This document shows positions 61,191-64,000 of a stretch of 64,000 nt of DNA, in pieces. The stretch comes from Jidongwangia harbinensis (GTDB lineage: Bacteria; Actinomycetota; Actinomycetes; Mycobacteriales; Micromonosporaceae), in NCBI RefSeq assembly GCF_020216025.1, contig NZ_JAIWNC010000006.1:1-64000 (forward strand). The letters are read 5' to 3'. The notes under the pieces are model-generated. The model was not told where the DNA came from. It did not search any database and was given only the letters and a program-made list of their open reading frames with translations. Both the position numbers and the translations under genes were made by a program. The stretch's first letter is position 1; every line of letters starts with the position of its first letter.

Positions 61191-61733
61191 ATGCCGACCG
61201 TGGTCGTGTTCGAGACGCATTCGTGGAGCGAGGACAACGACCGCGGCATCGCCACCGGCTGGCTGCCCGGCCGGCTCTCCGAGCGGGGACGGACGCTGGC
61301 GGCGCAACTCGGCCGGCGACGGCGCCACGACGGCATCGCCGCGGTGTTCACCTCCGACCTGCGGCGTGCGGTCGAGACCGCCGAGATCGCGTTCGAGGGT
61401 TCGGCGATCCCGATCCTGCACGACTGGCGGCTGCGCGAGTGCGACTACGGCACCGGCAACGGCACGCCGGCCGCCGGGCTGCACGAGCGCCGGGCGGATC
61501 ACCTGGACCGGCCGTACCCGGGCGGCGAGAGCTGGCGGCAGGCGGTGCACCGGGCCGGCCGCTTCCTCAGCGACGTGCCGACCCGGTGGGACGGGCAGCG
61601 GGTCCTGGTGATCGGCCACGTCGCCACCCGCTGGGCCCTGGACCATCTGGTCGACGGCGTCCCGCTCGAGGAGCTGACGGCCGCGGACTTCGCCTGGCGG
61701 GAGGGCTGGGAGTACCGGCTGCGGCCGGCCTAG
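61191..61733 (+). CDS. Histidine phosphatase family protein (divergent catalytic motif)
   Basis: 180 residues. VVVFETHSWSEDNDRGIATG replaces the usual LxRHGET: the catalytic His is kept but the preceding Arg is Thr. GWLPGRLSERGRTLAAQLGR, VFTSDLRRAVETAEIAF, RECDYGTGNG and VLVIGHVATRWALDHL (second His) follow the family. This ETH form, with IATGWLPG, belongs to a recognisable actinobacterial subgroup. It overlaps the convergent PBP gene by 4 nt. Substrate unknown. Confidence 0.82.
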   Translation: MPTVVVFETHSWSEDNDRGIATGWLPGRLSERGRTLAAQLGRRRRHDGIAAVFTSDLRRAVETAEIAFEGSAIPILHDWRLRECDYGTGNGTPAAGLHERRADHLDRPYPGGESWRQAVHRAGRFLSDVPTRWDGQRVLVIGHVATRWALDHLVDGVPLEELTAADFAWREGWEYRLRPA

Positions 61734-63838
61734 GTCGACGGCCTCGGACGGTCCAGTTCCCGTTGCTGCCTCAGCTTCGCCGCCTCCGCCTCGTCGGGGG
61801 TCGTCGGGAGCGGGAACCGCCGGTCCTCCTGTCCGCCCACCACGTTGCCGTCGGCGTCGAACACCATGCCGACGTACGGGAACGAGTCCGACAGCGCCTT
61901 GGCGCCCAGCTTGGAGTCGCCCGCCCGGACGTCCCCGACGTCGCCCGGCGGTGCCAGCGGCGTGGCGGGCCGGCCGGCCAGCGCGGTGCCGAGGAACTCC
62001 CGCCAGATCCGGTACGGGATCCCGTCGCCGTTCACCGGGATGTTCTTCTGCCGGGCGTCCCGGATCGGCCCGGGTTCCCGCCGTCCGACCCAGATGGCGG
62101 CGGCCAGCTGCGGTGCGTACCCCGCGGTCCAGGCGTCCGAGGTGTCCTTGCTGTTGCCCCACTGCTGGGATCCGGTCTTGGCCGCGGCCGGCCGGTCCCG
62201 GACCGTTCCGTTCGCGTCCACCACGCCGGACAGCACCACGCCGACGTCCGCCGCGACGGCCGCGTCCAGGACCCGCCGCTGCTTGATCTTGTGCTGGTGC
62301 CAGCGGCTGCCGTCCGCCCCGGCGACCGACTGCACCAGGTGGCGTTCGGCGCGCAGGCCGCCGGCCGCGAACGTGCCGTAGACGGTGGCCAGGTCGGCCG
62401 GGGAGACCGGGTAGCGGCCGAGGGCGATGTCGGCGCGGGTCTGCCCGGGCGTGGGCTCGCCGGGCAGGTCGACCAGGGTCTTCCGGTCGCCGTACTGCTC
62501 GGGCACGCCCAGCCGCACTGCCAGATCGCGGACCTGCGCCGGGCCGACCTTCTCGGCGAGCGCGTAGAACGGCGTGTTCAGCGAGTGCACCATCGACACG
62601 TCCAGCGGGCACACCGGGCACTGCAGACCGTTGCGGTTGCGCAGCGGCACGCCCTGCCGGTCGGTGAACTGCCGCGGCGAGGTGCCGTCCCACAACGCCC
62701 GGTACGACATGCCCGCCAGCTCCCCGGCGGCCAGCGCGATCGGTTTGAACGTGGACGCCGGCGGCCGGGGCGCCATCGCGTCGTCGTAGTAGCCGCGGCC
62801 GTCGTCCCCGCCGTAGTAGGCGCGGACGGCGCCGGTCGCCGGGTCGACCGCGACGAGGGCGGCGTGCATCGTCTTGGCCTGTCCCTTCAGTGCCTTGCGG
62901 ACCACCGTCTCGGCGGCCTGCTGGGCGGTGCGGTCGACCGTGGTGACCACCTGGAGGCCACCGGTACGCAGCAACTGCGAGGCGACGCCCAGCCGGTCGA
63001 GTTCGGCCTCCACGCGGTCCGCGATGATGCCCGCCGGGCCGCCGACCGCCGCCGCGGTGGGTGACCGCTCGGCCACCTTGGGGTACGTCGCCGACTCGGC
63101 CGCCGCCGGGTCCAGCCAGTCCTGCCCGGCCATCGACCGCAGGATCCACCGCCACCGGTTCTCGGCCCGCTGCGCGTCGACGGTCGGGTCGTTCAGCCAC
63201 GGGTTCTTGATCAGGGCGGCGAGCACCGCGCCCTGCACGCCGGTCAGCCGGTCGACGCGGGTGCCGAAGTAGGCGTGCGCGGCCGATTCGATGCCGTACG
63301 CACCTCGGCCGAAGTAGATGGTGTTGAGGTACCGCTCGAACAGTTCGTCCTTGGTGAGCTGGCGTTCCAGGCGCAGCGCCAGGGCCGCCTCCTTGGCCTT
63401 GCGGTTCAGGGTGCGGTCCTGCGTCAGGTAGGCGTTGCGGACGTACTGCTGGGTGATGGTGGAGGCGCCCTGCGCGGACCCGGCGGAGAGGTTGGACCAC
63501 ACGGCGCGCAGCACGCCGCGCACGGAGACGCCGGGATGGTGGTAGAACCCGCGGTCCTCGGCGGCCAGGAACGCCCGGCGCACGTCCGTCGGGACGCGCG
63601 CCAGCGGAACGTCGGTGCGGTTCGCGGTGCCGATCCGGGCGAGCACGGTGCGGCCGTCGCGGTAGTACAGCACCGACGCCTGCGGCGGCGCCGGGTCCGG
63701 CGGTACGTCGATGGCCGCCACGTATCCCGAGGCCGCCGCGCCGGCCAGGCCGGACAGGATCGCCGTGGCGGCCACGGCCCGCAGCGTCCAGCGGCGCAGC
63801 CGCCGCCACCGCGGGCTGGGTGCTCGGTGTGTCACCAT
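61730..63838 (-). CDS. Class A penicillin-binding protein (transglycosylase/transpeptidase)
   Basis: 702 residues from ATG 63838, with GGAG 5 nt upstream; ATG 63856 would add six residues. Membrane anchor (LRAVAATAILSGLAGAAASG), GT51 domain with FLAAEDRGFYHHPG, GASTITQQYVRNAYLTQDR and TIYFGRGAYGIESAA, then the transpeptidase domain with STFKP (Ser362, Lys365), VHSLNTPF (SxN) and AAKTGSQQW (KTG). All catalytic motifs are intact. It polymerises and crosslinks peptidoglycan on the outer face. PonA1/PBP1A-like; the C-terminal tail is charged. Confidence 0.92.
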   Translation of the reverse strand: MVTHRAPSPRWRRLRRWTLRAVAATAILSGLAGAAASGYVAAIDVPPDPAPPQASVLYYRDGRTVLARIGTANRTDVPLARVPTDVRRAFLAAEDRGFYHHPGVSVRGVLRAVWSNLSAGSAQGASTITQQYVRNAYLTQDRTLNRKAKEAALALRLERQLTKDELFERYLNTIYFGRGAYGIESAAHAYFGTRVDRLTGVQGAVLAALIKNPWLNDPTVDAQRAENRWRWILRSMAGQDWLDPAAAESATYPKVAERSPTAAAVGGPAGIIADRVEAELDRLGVASQLLRTGGLQVVTTVDRTAQQAAETVVRKALKGQAKTMHAALVAVDPATGAVRAYYGGDDGRGYYDDAMAPRPPASTFKPIALAAGELAGMSYRALWDGTSPRQFTDRQGVPLRNRNGLQCPVCPLDVSMVHSLNTPFYALAEKVGPAQVRDLAVRLGVPEQYGDRKTLVDLPGEPTPGQTRADIALGRYPVSPADLATVYGTFAAGGLRAERHLVQSVAGADGSRWHQHKIKQRRVLDAAVAADVGVVLSGVVDANGTVRDRPAAAKTGSQQWGNSKDTSDAWTAGYAPQLAAAIWVGRREPGPIRDARQKNIPVNGDGIPYRIWREFLGTALAGRPATPLAPPGDVGDVRAGDSKLGAKALSDSFPYVGMVFDADGNVVGGQEDRRFPLPTTPDEAEAAKLRQQRELDRPRPST

Positions 63839-63920
63839 GCGGGCTCCGTCCGTCATCGTCCGGCGCCGGCTACCGGGACCGGCGTGGCGGTGATCGTGGC
63901 CCGTCGATATGAGGAACTTG

Positions 63921-64000
63921 TTAAGCCGGTGTGCGGATCCGGTCGCGGATCCAGACGCCGGCCTCCTTCAGGCGGTCGGTGCCGGAGTACGCCCCGGCCG
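63921..64000 (-). CDS. C-terminal end of an unidentified protein, truncated by window edge
   Basis: The minus-strand frame enters from the right edge and ends at TAA 63923-63921. The last residues read AGAYSGTDRLKEAGVWIRDR then IRTPA. Too short to identify. It lies upstream of the PBP gene in the same orientation. Confidence 0.5.
   Translation of the reverse strand, partial: AGAYSGTDRLKEAGVWIRDRIRTPA

Noticed and set aside
60309..63809. 1166-residue minus-strand open frame over the repeat block and the PBP gene
   Set aside because: It is an alternative frame of the PBP gene joined to the repeat region; the true PBP frame has all catalytic motifs.

Overview
The window is very GC-rich bacterial DNA with short intergenic gaps, many GTG/TTG starts and ATGA/GTGA stop-start overlaps. 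Several families are typical of actinomycetes: DUF397 proteins, an XRE-DUF5753 regulator, ECF42 sigma factors with YCII/DGPF partners, a CapD/BY-kinase polysaccharide locus, an RHS-Hint toxin and an eCIS-core (DUF4157) protein. Together they suggest a filamentous actinomycete of the Micromonosporaceae, probably Actinoplanes-like. That placement is inferred from gene content; no rRNA or species marker is present.

Layout. 1-2377: two minus-strand genes, a truncated secreted Lys-rich protein and a DUF4012 membrane protein. 2689-12854: nine tightly coupled plus-strand genes for an exopolysaccharide: UDP-L-FucNAc synthesis (capE, capF, capG), three glycosyltransferases, an acyltransferase, a flippase and a polymerase/ligase. 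From about 6600, inside capG, GC drops sharply and TTA leucine codons appear, so the distal half looks like a recombined cassette. 12953-14500: DUF397 plus XRE-DUF5753 pair, a candidate operator and a small Cys protein. 14507-17543: minus-strand operon of PIG-L deacetylase, initiating sugar transferase, formyltransferase and epimerase. 17661-23177: LMW tyrosine phosphatase, Wzz/BY-kinase, CapD-type dehydratase and nucleotide-sugar dehydrogenase. These regions together make one large surface-polysaccharide locus.

23247-27039: a regulator that has lost its stop codon, a DUF397 gene, a secreted protein and a Tat-exported L,D-transpeptidase. 27242-36134: a polymorphic-toxin locus, with a 2049-aa secreted RHS protein ending in a Hint domain and a WHH-type nuclease, its SUKH immunity gene, and a tail of orphan immunity-like genes including a SUKH-3. 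36110-45734: an AraC regulator, metabolic genes, two DUF4360 secreted proteins, VanZ, and two separate YCII-ECF42 modules, each preceded by a TGTCGA-N18-CG promoter-like element. 45886-54276: a cytochrome P450 remnant and assorted enzymes (kinase, methyltransferase, SDR, PPOX-fold, PQQ propeller, metallophosphoesterase, PepSY).

54475-60071: the most unusual pair in the window. A 1267-aa protein has an eCIS-core/DUF4157 head with a HEATH metalloprotease motif, a long helical body with a duplicated module, and an ART-like (DUF3990-like) tail. It is coupled by TGATG to a HEAT-repeat protein that could be its immunity or loading factor. 60072-61190 is gene-free and carries tandem repeats. 61191-64000: histidine phosphatase, class A penicillin-binding protein and a truncated gene. 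I saw no tRNA, rRNA, CRISPR array or insertion sequence.
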